Assembly (NCBI RefSeq): GCF_037975245.1
Contig: NC_092577.1
Coordinates: 16,506,013-16,570,012 of the forward strand
Origin: Apostichopus japonicus
Taxonomy: Eukaryota > Echinodermata > Holothuroidea > Aspidochirotida > Stichopodidae
Length of the DNA: 64,000 nucleotides
Direction: 5' to 3'
Shown: piece after piece, positions 12,101 through 22,760 of the stretch
How the letters are laid out: each line of letters begins with the position of its first letter
Position numbering within the stretch: position 1 is the stretch's first letter
The notes under the pieces: generated by a model
What the model was told of the DNA's origin: nothing
Databases searched by the model: none
Seen by the model: only the letters and a program-made list of their open reading frames with translations
Program-made: the position numbers and the translations under genes

Positions 12101-13858
12101 AAAGAAGTGATGGCCCCTCTAAGTACAAAACCACTGGTGGTAAGGTAATGCCAAAATTTGTAAGCATCATTAAGGCAGAATGAAACACTTATTATTCTTC
12201 CTCTGGAAAAAAAGTGATCATGTACTGTATAACTATTGTTAGAGTTTGAAAGGCCTACACACAAAGCATGCTTGTGCACGTCAGTATGGTCAGTGAGTCA
12301 GATAACTACACCAAACAATCACAATCAAACTAGTTCTGTGCATTTCCGGTTCATTGGTTAACCAGTCGAGAAAACCAGTTGCATTATGTTGCCCCATGTA
12401 CTATACGCCTTGTAGCAACAAATGCAGTGGTAAGATAGCACTAGTTGCGTGGTTTAACTGTCGGCCCACACTTCATGCAATGTAGCATTTTACGAACCTA
12501 ATTCTTATGTAATTTCTGGTGATTTGATTTCAAAGCAAATATCAACACGTTTATCAATAATAATTTCAGAGGTCACCGGAGTACAAACACAAACAATGCA
12601 AAAGGTTTTTTTTCTCCAAAGCTCAGCCGAACAAAACTGCTTATCCTGAAATGAAAATGAACTGAAAAATAAGTGTATTTTTTAAAGAGTGAAGACTATT
12701 TTGTTTCATGTTTTTTGGCAGGTTCACATTGGACAAAATGGAGATGCTTCAACTGCAAAATAAAAATTATGTTTTTGTCAAGAATCTGGCCGTGGCAATT
12801 TGGGGGTCTGACAAACTAAAAGACAAGTCCGTCGATGGGAAAGCTTGCAACCGCTTTAAAGGGAATGCTGCGAAGCCACCTCTAAGCCCAGTGAAGTTGG
12901 ACACTATGAAAGGTAAGTGAAAACGGTTAGTCACATTGGAGTTATATTATATATTCAAGCAATCTGGGAGTCATTTGTTGGAAAATAAATGTTGTGGTAC
13001 ACTACGTGCAAAACTTTGGTGTCGGTCCACCCCCACTGACCATTGTTTAGCTACAACTCTGCCAATACTTATCATAAAATAAGAGGTTTTGAACTTAAAT
13101 ACCCACTGTCTTTATTTTTGGCTAGGCAAAACACTAACATGCAATTTTGAGCAAGTATGCATGAGTCAAAATGCCAACCAGCAACCTGCCATACATACAC
13201 ATATATATATGTGCAACATCTCAAATATTCCATTTCAAATCTGGTGCATAAATAATATTACAGAAATAAACAAACCTGTGGTTATCCTAGCTAGCTTGAT
13301 GATTATAAATGTTAAGGTGGATGTTATCCATTATCACTAACATAATTTCTTTGTTGTATAAAGCAATGATAACTTTAGTGAAAAATTTCTAATAATATTG
13401 CACTGTTTTTGAACCATGAGTTAAACAAGCAATAAAAATGTTGATACATGCATGTCTAACATGTACTGAGATGCATTACTTGCCAACATAGTGGCACTCT
13501 GCTTAGTGTAAATATCTACTCTGGCAGCCCTGGGACCCACATCTCACTAATCCAAACTTGGGAGCTATGATGTATGTATTACATATATATATATATTATA
13601 AAGAAATATAAGTTTATGTTTGTACTAGTACAATCGTATATATATTTTTACAGCTGTAAACAATTTGGATTAATCAATCATGAACATCTGGTTGACACCA
13701 TCTGTTTTTTCTTTCCTTTTATAGCATGCTATGAAGATCGGTTGGAGAGGCAGAACCTTTCTAAGGAGGAATTTGACATCGAGCAAAAGAAGTTTAAAAA
13801 ATTTCTAACAGAAAAAATAATGGATTTGAACAGGACACAAAGGAAAAAGGACCAATAA
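9110..13858 (+). pseudogene. BEN-domain gene of the CACTA-like element, interrupted
   Basis: Exon 1 (9110-9326) starts MAISYAYIRYLKDQ, ends YKAQILLLAG and has a GTAAGT donor. Exon 2 starts at about 9853 and runs to 10472 (EGTRVKVLKVFDTS..., GTAAAT donor), but it is split by a LINE fragment at 9978-10439. Exon 3 (11281-11548) encodes a lysine-rich coiled coil ending CPHCEKK. Exon 4 (about 11999-12144) is Pro/Ser-rich. Exon 5 (about 12721-12912) carries the BEN core NYVFVKNLAVAIWGSDKL, with the expected VHIGQNG just upstream in another frame, implying a small indel. Exon 6 (13725-13858) is a charged helix ending in a TAA stop. BEN domains bind DNA or chromatin. In this setting the protein may be the element's accessory DNA-binding factor, which is inference. 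Introns are otherwise empty, including 10473-11280. Confidence 0.7.
9978..10439 (-). mobile_element. Tx1-like LINE, 3'-end fragment inserted in BEN exon 2
   Basis: The 462-bp fragment is flanked by a perfect 15-bp target duplication, TTACGACAGGAAATG, at 9963-9977 and 10440-10454. On the minus strand it contains the end of ORF2 (FGRWCAGEGCFVSLRAGRP) and the 3' UTR, ending in GTCACATAAAAAGCA. The 5' end is truncated, as usual for target-primed reverse transcription. Removing it restores an open exon between good splice sites. The antisense strand is open and fuses 83 foreign residues to the BEN protein before a stop at 10229. Confidence 0.9.
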
Positions 13859-13884
13859 AAACAAAGTCTGACATGCTAGAATAT

Positions 13885-13927
13885 CTAGGGAGGGGAGGGG
13901 AGGGGAGGGGAGGGGGGATGGATGGAT
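13885..13927 (+). repeat. GGGGA tandem repeat, G-quadruplex-prone
   Basis: Six or more G4A units are followed by GGGGGG and GGAT repeats, about 27 bases after the BEN stop codon and on its sense strand. The remaining 3' flank to 14500 has only AT-rich sequence and one imperfect duplication. Confidence 0.85.
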
Positions 13928-14097
13928 GTTTTAGCTCCTTTTGAGATGTTCACCTTGCCACGATGGTGTGCTTTAACTTAAATTATATATACATTTGCTT
14001 TTGGGACCAGAGTATATCTTGTAAAAAACTGTTACACTCCATTCACATGTTTAATCTTTAAGTACCTTTTTTCAAATTCACACTATAGGATTATTAA

Positions 14098-14330
14098 TTT
14101 CATAACTCATACTTCAGATTCCTGTCAGTATATTTCACTTTGCCTATTTGTTAATTTTTATTTCACCTTGCCGTTTATTTTATTTGTATTTCTTAAATAA
14201 GTTATCAACTTTCTCACAATGTCATGTCTTTCTCACTTATGTATTTCATAACTTACATTTCCTCAGATTCCTGCCAGTATATTTCACCTTGCCTTTTATG
14301 TTATTTGTATTTTTTTAAATAGGTTTCAGC
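14098..14330. repeat. Imperfect direct duplication, about 150-bp spacing
   Basis: The ordered blocks CATAACT, CAGATTCCTG(T/C)CAGTATATTTCAC, CTTGCC, TTATTTGTATTT and AAATA(A/G)GTT occur at about 14098-14205 and again at about 14248-14330. Confidence 0.7.
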
Positions 14331-14519
14331 AAATTGTACTCCTCAATGTCATGTTTTTTTTTAAATTGTGGTAGGTTTCACATTTTCTAATATATTTAAT
14401 TCTACAAACAACATATGTTGGCATCCTTCTATTCATGAATTTAAGCTTATCTATTCAATTGTCATATGTAATACTGAGCTCTTTTACCAAATAACCTTTA
14501 AATTTAAACCCTTAGGGGG

Positions 14520-14820
14520 ATCCCAACCGGGTCGAGTATTGGACCAGTTGAGAATCCCAGTTCAAAATATTAGTAGTAAAACATAGTTGACCCAGTTAAA
14601 CATAGTTGACCCAGTAAAACATAGTTGACCCAGTAAAACAGTTGGACCCAGTTAAACATAGTTGAACCAGTTGGACCCAGTAAAACATAGTTGAACCAGT
14701 TGGACCCAGTTAAACATAGTTGAAACAGTTGGGAACCCCAGTTCACCCATTTCAACCTAGTTGAAATTTGGGGCAATTTCTGTATAGAAAATTCCAGTTC
14801 AACCCAGTTCAAAATTTCAA
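14520..14820. repeat. AACTGGG-type degenerate array, right (inverted)
   Basis: CCCAGTTAAACATAGTTGA and variants recur roughly every 15-30 bases. This is the reverse complement of the unit in the array at 3300-3890. The block AGAAAATTCCAGTTCAACCC near 14787 echoes AGAAATTCCAGTAAAACCC at 3316. It is a candidate subterminal repeat of the CACTA-like element. Confidence 0.7.
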
Positions 14821-14990
14821 CTGCAATTTGTAAACTACTAAAAAAAATACACTGTTGGTAGAATTTCTTCTTCGCAGCTTACCAAATTGCACTTTTAACA
14901 TTAAATCCAATCAGGATGCAAGGAGGATGACGTGTTGGGAGAAATCGCTTTTAGAAAAAAGGACATGTAATAAAAAGGGGTTAATATATT

Positions 14991-17350
14991 GTTTTTTACG
15001 TGATCCGCCATGCGGGATACAAAACGTCACGGCCAAACGGCACTACCGAACCATCCCATTATGAAAAACGAAACTCAGGTCAAGCGAGCCAAAAAAAAAC
15101 AACATACGCTCGCCGACCTGCAGCGACAAAAAAAACGCCCAACACCCCCCACTGAAACATTCAAAAAACTACAAAAGGACGACCCGCACGCAGCGAAAGG
15201 AAAAACCACTCCCCAGCACACCACCGTCCAAAAAAGGCAGCTCCAGATAAACGGCGAAAATCGCCTTCAATTTGAAGGCGAATGTCAGACTTCACCGCCT
15301 CCAGGACTGCCTGGCGACCTTCCCCCTAAAAACCACATCACATCTATTCCGCCAAACATGTTTTTTTACAATAGAGCAAACAAAAATAATGCGATGCAAT
15401 ACAGCAACCGAACAAAGTGGAGGGTCTACCCCATATAATATAAAGCCCTGTCCTACCGACCATGAACCTTCTCCCGTTACACGGTCGGTCCAGGTCTGGA
15501 ACCACTCCCATAAGTTTAAACCAAAGCAACAATGCCAAAAAACATGAGCGGTACTCTCTAAGCTGTCACAGCCGGTCCTTGGGCACAGTCCATCACCCAA
15601 TCGCCAATGATACCTTTTAAGGTTGGTCACCAAAGCACCGTATGCAATTCTCCATGCAAGATCACGGAGCCTGCAACCATTCAGCCTCGAATGCACCGAA
15701 CGCCATACTTCGGCAGAATGACGTCCCTGTACAAAAATTGCATTCAAGGCCCTATCCCGCAACGAACTGTGAACGAGGGCCGGCTGTGACAGGTCAACAG
15801 GGGGCAACTCAATCAGAGCGGAGCAAATGACAGGCACCACCCTGTTTGGAGTACTACTATGCGGTTCTCTGTTGCTAAACAGCGCCGGGACCCATCGACG
15901 CAGGTGCAATCCGCCCCAAAAACGTACAAAATATGAACAAGGCAACCCTTGGTCAGTCACCGCTACAAACAATTGCTTAAAAACAAAGAGGTTAATTTAC
16001 TTCCCACATGAACCACCCTTAGTCCCCCCTTCTCCAGTTTTTGGTACAATACCGCCCTCTTGACCAGCTTTGTACCACCTGACCAAATGAATGAAAATAT
16101 CGCTTTCTCCAACCGCACCAGGACGCGACGCGGAATTGGATACACCGCGCCCGGGTACCACAAGATGGGCGAAACAAAGCGAATAATAACGGTGACTTTC
16201 CCCAAGATCGAAAGCCAGCGGGTGCCAAAAGTTTCGAGCCTGCTCTGAAATACCTCAGCCCTCTCGTTCCAGGTGACATCACAAGGTGCATCGTAGCCGA
16301 ACCATATACAATTAATTTTGATATTCTGATCCGACCACGACGCACCGAATGGTAAGTCTCTGTATCTCCAGCTACCAAGACCCTTTGTCTTTTCCGGATT
16401 CAACTTCGCCCCGGTAGCTCTCTCAAAGATAGATAAATCCTGCGAGAGGGCACGAAAGGAGCCCAGACTCGAGACAACACACGTGACGTCATCAGCATAT
16501 TAAATGCATTTCACTTTGGCACCCCCTGGCACAAGGAATGGGGCAACTCTGGAGTCCCTTTCCAAAAGACGAGAGAGCGTCTCGCTAAACAAAACAAAGT
16601 AATGGAGACAGAGGGCACCCCTGGCGCACCCCCCCCCTCTCTACGTCAAAAACCTCTGAACAAAACCCATTTACGATTACAGAACTGAAATTTCCTGATA
16701 CAAAACAGAAATCCATTTACGAAAATTTGGATGCATCTTAAACGTCTCCCATACCTTCATTAAAAAACCGCGTTCCACCATGTCAAAGGCCTTCTGCTGG
16801 TCAAGAGACACCAATGCACATGGCAGATCACGCTCAATAACAAAGTCGGTCAAGTCGAGCATCAACCACAAGTTCTGGTGGATGCAATGACCCTTCACTG
16901 CACAAGTCTGGAGATCACCCACAAGATGTGGCATAGCCAGTGCAACGCGGTTGCACAAAGCCTTAGCCAGCAACTTGTAGTACACATTTAACAAGGTGAT
17001 CGGACGCTTGTTATTAGGATCCATGGGGTCCCCAGACTTGGGCAGCAAAGTAATCATGCCCAGACGTTGACTTTGGTTTAACAGTCCGTTTGGAAGGCGT
17101 CTTCGAAGACGGCTCTGATGTCGGGTCCTATTATTGCCCAGAAGGCCCGGTAGAACTCCCTCGGAAGCCCGTCCGAACCCGGGGACTTGCCTTTCTTCAT
17201 CTTCGAAAGCGCCTTCCAAAGCTCAACAGTGGTTATTCCGCCCCCCCCCCCCCAAAATATCATTGACATCGTTGGGAACGGTTTTTAACATTCCCCTCAA
17301 CAATTCGGCCTGTGCCGACAAGTCGACATTGCCACGCGTAAACAAACTCG
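14991..17350 (-). mobile_element. 5'-truncated Tx1-like LINE with damaged ORF2
   Basis: The copy is flanked by AATATATT at 14983-14990 and 17351-17358. On the minus strand it holds the reverse transcriptase: GKSPGSDGLPREFY near 17180, then LVSLDQQKAFDMVERG near 16790, then the YADDV catalytic box near 16490. It continues with the C-terminal part, including a CCHC-like CPRTGCDSLESTAHVFWHC near 15545. The 3' UTR ends in a CCGCC(ATG)CGGG hairpin and GTAAAAAAC. Frameshifts, a poly-C expansion at 17241 and stops make it inactive. It is the same family as the copies at 36.9, 46.8 and 56.6 kb. Confidence 0.85.
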
Positions 17351-17358
17351 AATATATT

Positions 17359-18300
17359 ATATATTATACCGTGGGGCAAAGCTGTTTTCTTGCAGTTCCG
17401 TAAGTCCAGTCAGAGGGGCAACTCAAAATAACCCTAAAAAATTCACAAAAGTCGTATTATTTGTAAATCCGCTTTGTTCCAGCCAAAATTTGCCGACGAT
17501 TTTTTCCTTATTCGGTAAACTGGGTACTATTTTTTGGCACGAAAGCACCTGGAAACTCTCTCTTTGAAAGGTAGGATTTAGTCCGTATACACCAATCGCA
17601 AAGCAGCATTACTGCCAAATGAAAAACACATGACAATACGTACACACAAATCAGCATGTCTATCACATAGTTGAAACGTCCATATTTTGCGTACGAAAAC
17701 AAGTTCGTTCGTCCAATTTTTTTTCAAATTTAATACATGTACCGATATGACCTGAAAACATACCTATTTACCCAATGGTGAGTACTTTTCAGGTTCTTTT
17801 CATATGAAATAAACTTGAAATCAACATTCGAAGTTCGTATTTACACAGCCGAATCACGTTTGGCGAGTAGTCATAGTATGGACACTGGAACAGCTACTTT
17901 GGCGAAAAAGGTTCAATCTTAAATGTTAACTCATTGAGTCATTAGTGTACGACTTGCCCGTGTTTACTGACATTTTTACTCAGTATTTACCTAACTGTTT
18001 CATACTCTTCAGCTTTGTAAAGTTACATTTTTATGACCCCTGGAAGTTAAAAACAAGCTTGTCTACATTATAGTCCGTCAACTAAAAGAAGATCGAAAAT
18101 GACATTAGGACAAATTTAGTGATAGACTAACGTTTATCATTAACATGGTGGCTATTCACAGAGGTTGGATATAGTTGGTAAGTAAGGTTGTAAATTTAAC
18201 TACTTAAGGGTCCCGATAGCATGCGGGGAGGTGTTTTAGAGTGTGAATTCATGACAGGTGTAACAACATATCATCTTAAATTGTACGGCCAATGCCAGCT
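17359..18300. other. Intergenic, no gene seen
   Basis: Mixed AT-rich sequence without a supported ORF. It lies between two LINE insertions and shows no repeat structure I could identify. Confidence 0.5.
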
Positions 18301-18309
18301 ACAGCTAGT

Positions 18310-20092
18310 GTATTGGCAGTTGGCTTTCGTGGAGTGCGGACTTGTTTTCGGCTGCTCTCCACTTTTCGTTCACCAGACATTTTTAGTGTTTTTTACGTTG
18401 GCCTTCATTAGTTTGTTTCGTTGTTTTGGTTTTTGTATAGGTGCGTGGCTTTGCCACACCCCTAGCTGTCATGGCGGCTCGCCGTGATAGCAAAATCGTA
18501 TTGTTGAGTTTTTCGGGGGAGGCTAAGGTCGTCCCCGAACAAGTTTTTCCAGTTTTGCGTTCTGTTGGTTTAAAGGTCCCTGGAGAGGTTCACGCGCTTC
18601 AGCGTAAACCTCTCCGGGGTATGAATTGTTTTCATGTACGATTCACCTCGGAGGCTGCCCGCGTCCGAGGCGTCCAGGTGTTGGAGGGAGTTGAGGGACT
18701 GAAGGTCACACCGTATGACAGTTCGGTGTGGGTGACAGTCCTCCATCTCCCTCTGGACATGTCTGAACAGGTTGTTGTGCGGACACTGGGGCGTTTTGGG
18801 AAAGTGAGCGGCTACGAGGAGCCGGAATTCCTTGAATGTAAGGGTGCGAAGACCGGGACTACACGAGTTAGAGTCGAGCTGAAGTCCGATATCCCCTCTA
18901 CCTTGTGGGCTAAAGGGCACAGGGCCCACATTGCATACCCGGGCCAGCCTCGCACTTGTTGGTGTGGGCTGGAAGGGCATGAGGCATTGTGTCCGAACAA
19001 GCGGTGTAGCCGCTGTTAACAGGTTGGGCATACCCTGGCCGAGTGTAGAGGGGATATTGGTTGCAACTCGTGTTGAGTGAGAGTGGCTACGGGCGTGGTT
19101 GAAGCGGTCCCCGTCCCGGCCTCTGACACCGTACCACCTGATGCTCCTGTCGTCGCCCCAGTGTCCGACTTTGTTCCCCCTTTCGTGTCTGACCTCTTCC
19201 ATGATCGAACTTGCCGAGACTGCCAGCCTGCCCACTGAGGCAGAGCAGGACAAAACGGCGGAGATGGTACTAGCGGAGTGGCATGCGGAGCAGGATGCCG
19301 CTTGTACTGGTTCACCGGTAGCTACGCCCGCTATCGGTGATGCTAGTCGGGCCCGAGGCAACCAGCTCAAGTGGCCCAGATTCTGACTCGCCAATGGAGG
19401 ACTGCACTACAGCCTTAGTAGTTGCGGCTAAGGAGGCCTCCGATTGGTTTGATGAGACGAAACAGGCCACTGATCTCTTTGACTCGAGCGGCCCTTCCAC
19501 CCTGCCAGCAGTCGCTTCCGCTATACCGGACACGATGGTCGCTAGTGGACCTCCTGTTCCTGACAGGGAGGTCCACTCGATCAAAGTTGACGAGGAGCTA
19601 AGAACTCTGCTCGCTCGCAGGAAAAGAGGGAACACGGCTAGGTGCCTGAAAAGACCCGTATTGGGAACAAAACATCCCTCGTGACCCTTAATGTGAATGG
19701 GATGAGGGGTACCCCAAAAAGGCCTGTCGTCTGCTATCGGGACGGCGTTCCCCGGGTGGGGTTTGGAGTGAGTTGGTTGTTGGGTGTGGGGTTGTGTGGT
19801 CGTTACATAATATGGGTTGGGTTTTTTTTCTGTTTGTGGTTTGGAGTTGGCTTTTTGGGGCCGGTTTGTAGTGTTTTTTTTTGGTTTTGCTTCTGTTGGC
19901 CTTTGGGTCCGTGTCCTTTTCACGTCACGTTAAACGCTTCGTTAGTGAGAGATTTGTGTTTGTGGGTTTCAGTTGGGTTTTTGGTGGTTGTTTTACAGGT
20001 GGTTCTTTGTGGTGGTTGTTTTACAGACTGAGATTGTTTTTGGTTCTGTTGACCTTTGGTCCGTGTCCGTTTTCTTTGCACGTAAAAAGCAC
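18310..20092 (+). mobile_element. Compact ORF1-only Tx1-like LINE derivative (copy A)
   Basis: The 1.78-kb unit is bounded by the target duplication ACAGCTAGT at 18301-18309 and 20093-20101. It starts with TGGCAGTTGGCTTTCGTGGAG, which also begins the LINE copy ending at 39555, so the 5' end is complete. It contains ORF1 (18471 onward) and then a stub near 19672-19715 reading LVTLNVNGMRG, which corresponds to the endonuclease start of ORF2. It then passes directly to a G/T-rich 3' UTR. All of the reverse transcriptase is missing. The tail has two similar blocks (CTTTGGGTCCGTGTCC...CACGTTAAACGC and CTTTGGTCCGTGTCC...CACGTAAAAAGCAC). The intact ends and single duplication indicate that it moved as this short unit. 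Confidence 0.8.
18471..19684 (+). pseudogene. LINE ORF1 protein, zinc-knuckle type, broken
   Basis: ORF1 begins MAARRDSKIVLLSFSG. It has an RRM-like middle (VWVTVLHLPLDMSEQVVVRTLGRFGKV) and a Cys-rich region starting CWCGLEGHEALCPNKRCSRC. In-frame stops fall at 19017, inside the second knuckle, and at 19075. After frame changes an acidic tail (SIKVDEELRTLLARRKRG) ends near 19684. ORF1 proteins of the Tx1/L1 group bind the element RNA. Identity to the ORF1 at 38.3-39.3 kb is clear but partial (shared PGEV.ALQ, RFTS, VEG, TPY.SVWVT, PGQPRTC), so this is a sister family. Confidence 0.8.
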
Positions 20093-20101
20093 ACAGCTAG
20101 T

Positions 20102-21225
20102 TTATCGTAACTTAGCTTTTGTGTATTCTTTTCACTAAGCCTCATGTACTTATGGCACACTTACGGGTGTTAGGTTAACGTTGTATCTGTTTTCTTTTCT
20201 TTAGTAAACCTATCGACCAGTTGAAGTCTCCAATCATACGTTGGAGACATATCATATGTACTGTGGGTGCGTTGGCATCAGAGAGAGTTGCAACAACACG
20301 AGGATAGAAAATACAGCGAGCTACGTATTTGTACTTTCTTTATGTCTCAAGTCTACAAAAGTCACATGCACTCCTATCGTAATCTATGGGTATACTATAT
20401 GTATATTTACAACTAAATAACAACAATTTGTTTATTTGTTTTGTTATTTAACTTTTGGCACGAGGGTGAAATTCGGTTAGCTTAATAAGCTAATCACACC
20501 GAGGCCCTCGCCTACATGTAATTTAAGGTAGGTCTAGGCCTTCTACAACCAGCATTGACCAGTAGTCAAAAGAAGGAATGCAAGTACTTGTCCCATCTGT
20601 ATTAAACTGATTTGCACTAGGATAAAACCGATGTCTTGAAAAGTAGACAGCTTTTATGGTTTGACAATTGAGATGCAATAACCTGGTCGCATATAAGACA
20701 TAGTTTGGATTGGAAACTTTCAAGGTCACACTACCTCTATCGAGAAGCTTTGTCAATAATCAACCCATTGTATTCAGTTAAACTCGACTTTTTGGCTAAG
20801 ATCATGTGTAGTATCTGTTCCCTTTCAAAGGGAATGGTGATGCACACCTGAAGATGATCACACAGTCACAGTCCCGATGCAAGGGGACTGGGGTTACAAG
20901 CGGATCAGTCGTTCAGTAGTTTGGTTTTCGTTCGCAGGTTCTTTAATGGGCGCCTTTTTCTGAAAAATATTGTATTCATTAAAACGTGTTTTCATTTTCA
21001 GGCTATATAGAGAAATCTAACTGATCGTCTGACAAATCAAGACGGTTACCGAGTTACGTAGACCAAACTCTGTTATTTTTGCAAACCTTAAATAGTCGAC
21101 TCATTTTTCTACAGCAAAGTAATTAAACTATTGCTTATTTCTCAACCTTGTACACTCTTACTCTTTTCGTCCACTCCACAATTTGCCTACTAGGATAACG
21201 TGACACTCTGCTACAAAAAAGGGTA
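20102..21225. other. Intergenic, one small hairpin
   Basis: No supported gene. Near 20477-20500, GGTTAGCTTA faces TAAGCTAATC with a one-base gap, nested between GAGGGTG and CCGAGGCCCTC, forming a potential stem. A second short run of AAAGGGAA sequences lies near 20825. Confidence 0.4.
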
Positions 21226-22760
21226 TTAGTGACAAGAATGACTGGATGACTCCTGCCATCCTTAATTCTTGCCGTACAAAGAATCGTTTATATAAAAAAT
21301 ATCTCCGTAGTCGTACTGCAAACAACTTGAACGATTACAAACGTTTTCGTAATCGTCTTACGTCTGTTATCAGGCTGGCCAAAAAGTCTTACTACACCAA
21401 TGTTTAATAATAACAACCAGGATGCAAAAAGTTTGGCGGTCAATAAATACCCTTTTACATGGTCGACAAGCTAATCGCACTCCTGAACAGATTAATTATC
21501 AGGGGGGTCAGTTTCGAATCCATTGGATATTGGAAAGATTTTCAATGATTATTTTACTACTATTGGTCCAGCCACTCAAAATAAGATTCCTAATGTTAAT
21601 TCTCACTACAAAATGTATCTGCAAGCACCAGTCATTGACTCTTTATTCATTATTCCTGCAACAAGAGATGAGGTCCTTAAAGTACTTGTATCACTCAAGC
21701 CATCCGCTGCTGGTTTTCATGGTGTTTCTGTTATTATTGTAAAACATGTTGCCCATTCATTATGTATTCCACTCACATATCTTTCTAATCTCTCTTTTGA
21801 GCATGGTGTTGTTCCCACATCCTTAAAAATAGCTCGAGTTGTTCCTATCTTTAAGGCCGGTGAAAAGGAATCCGTGAAAAATTATAGACCCATTTCAGTT
21901 CTCCCATGTTTCTCCAAGGTAATCGGAAAAATAATGTTCTCACGGTTATATAACGTTATTGCTAAGCATAAATTACTGTATAACTATCAATTAGGTTTCC
22001 TACCTGGCAGTTCAACTACATATGCAATTTTACATTTTACTGATGGAAGCTTTCGAAGATAATCAGTATGCTGTTGGTATATTTCCGGATCTGTCGGGCA
22101 TTTCATACTCTTGACCCATAACATTTTACTTCACAAACTTAATGATTATGGAATCCGGGGAACTGTACCTCAGTGGTTCAAAAGCTATCTTGCTGATCGT
22201 CACCAGTTTGTTGCTATTAATAATATAAATTCTGTTCGTAAGCCAATTAAGTGTGGTGTTCCTCAAGGGTCCATACTTGGTCCATTGTTGTTTATAATTT
22301 ATGTTAATGACCTCTATAGAGCCAGCAACAAATTTCATATAATCTCTTATGCTGTTGATACCAAACTGTTCTTTTCCAGTCATGACATAAATTTTGTATT
22401 GGATACTATTCAGAATGAGTTTACATATATTCATTATCGGTTTTGTGCATATAAACTGTCACTCAATGTTAACAAAATTACCTCTATTGTGTTTAGTACA
22501 CCTTCAAAGCACTTAAATCCTAACATAAATAGTATCAGACTTTGCGGTGTTGAAGTTATGCTGTCTAAATGTCTTGGCGTTAATATCGATAATCATCTTT
22601 CTTGGAATAATCAAAATATTCAGAATTTATGTATGAAAGTGTCTAATAGACTTCGCCAAAACCTTCCCGGAAGCACATTGGTCACTCACTTTGTATAATA
22701 CACTCATACTTCATGTTATTTGGGCCAGTACCCATTGTAGCATATACACGATTGAAATAC
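21226..22760 (+). pseudogene. CR1/Jockey-like LINE reverse transcriptase, degraded
   Basis: Translated pieces in order are NDWMTPAILNSC and KNRLYKKYLRS (21238-21330), a DYF motif with FNDYFTTIGPA (21540), and ARVVPIFKAGEKESVKNYRPISVLP (21830-21905). After a gap come the box GVPQGSILGPLLFIIYVNDL (22255-22315), the catalytic box mutated to YAVDTKLFF (22348), and CLGVNIDNHLSWNN (22570). A frameshift and stop lie at about 22065-22110, and the second Asp-box residue is Val. No endonuclease part is present. The motifs fit the Jockey/CR1 superfamily and differ from the Tx1-like LINEs of this window. Confidence 0.85.

Larger units (their letters stand above)
3300..14820. mobile_element. Candidate two-gene CACTA (EnSpm)-like transposon
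   Basis: A transposase related to animal CACTA/EnSpm proteins (minus, 5076-8031) and a BEN-domain gene (plus, 9110-13858) are divergently transcribed from a shared 1.1-kb spacer. Both lie between two arrays of AACTGGG-type repeats that face each other. Long subterminal repeat arrays and a second gene beside the transposase are known traits of CACTA elements. I could not identify exact CACT(A/G) termini or a 3-bp target duplication, so the boundaries are those of the arrays. Coding damage in both genes and a LINE insertion in the BEN gene show it is inactive. The alternative is that the repeat arrays are unrelated to the gene pair. Confidence 0.5.

Noticed and set aside
19312-19923. 203-residue minus-strand ORF rich in Thr, Pro and Lys
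   Set aside because: It is the antisense of the LINE ORF1 tail and the G/T-rich UTR. The compositional bias alone explains it.
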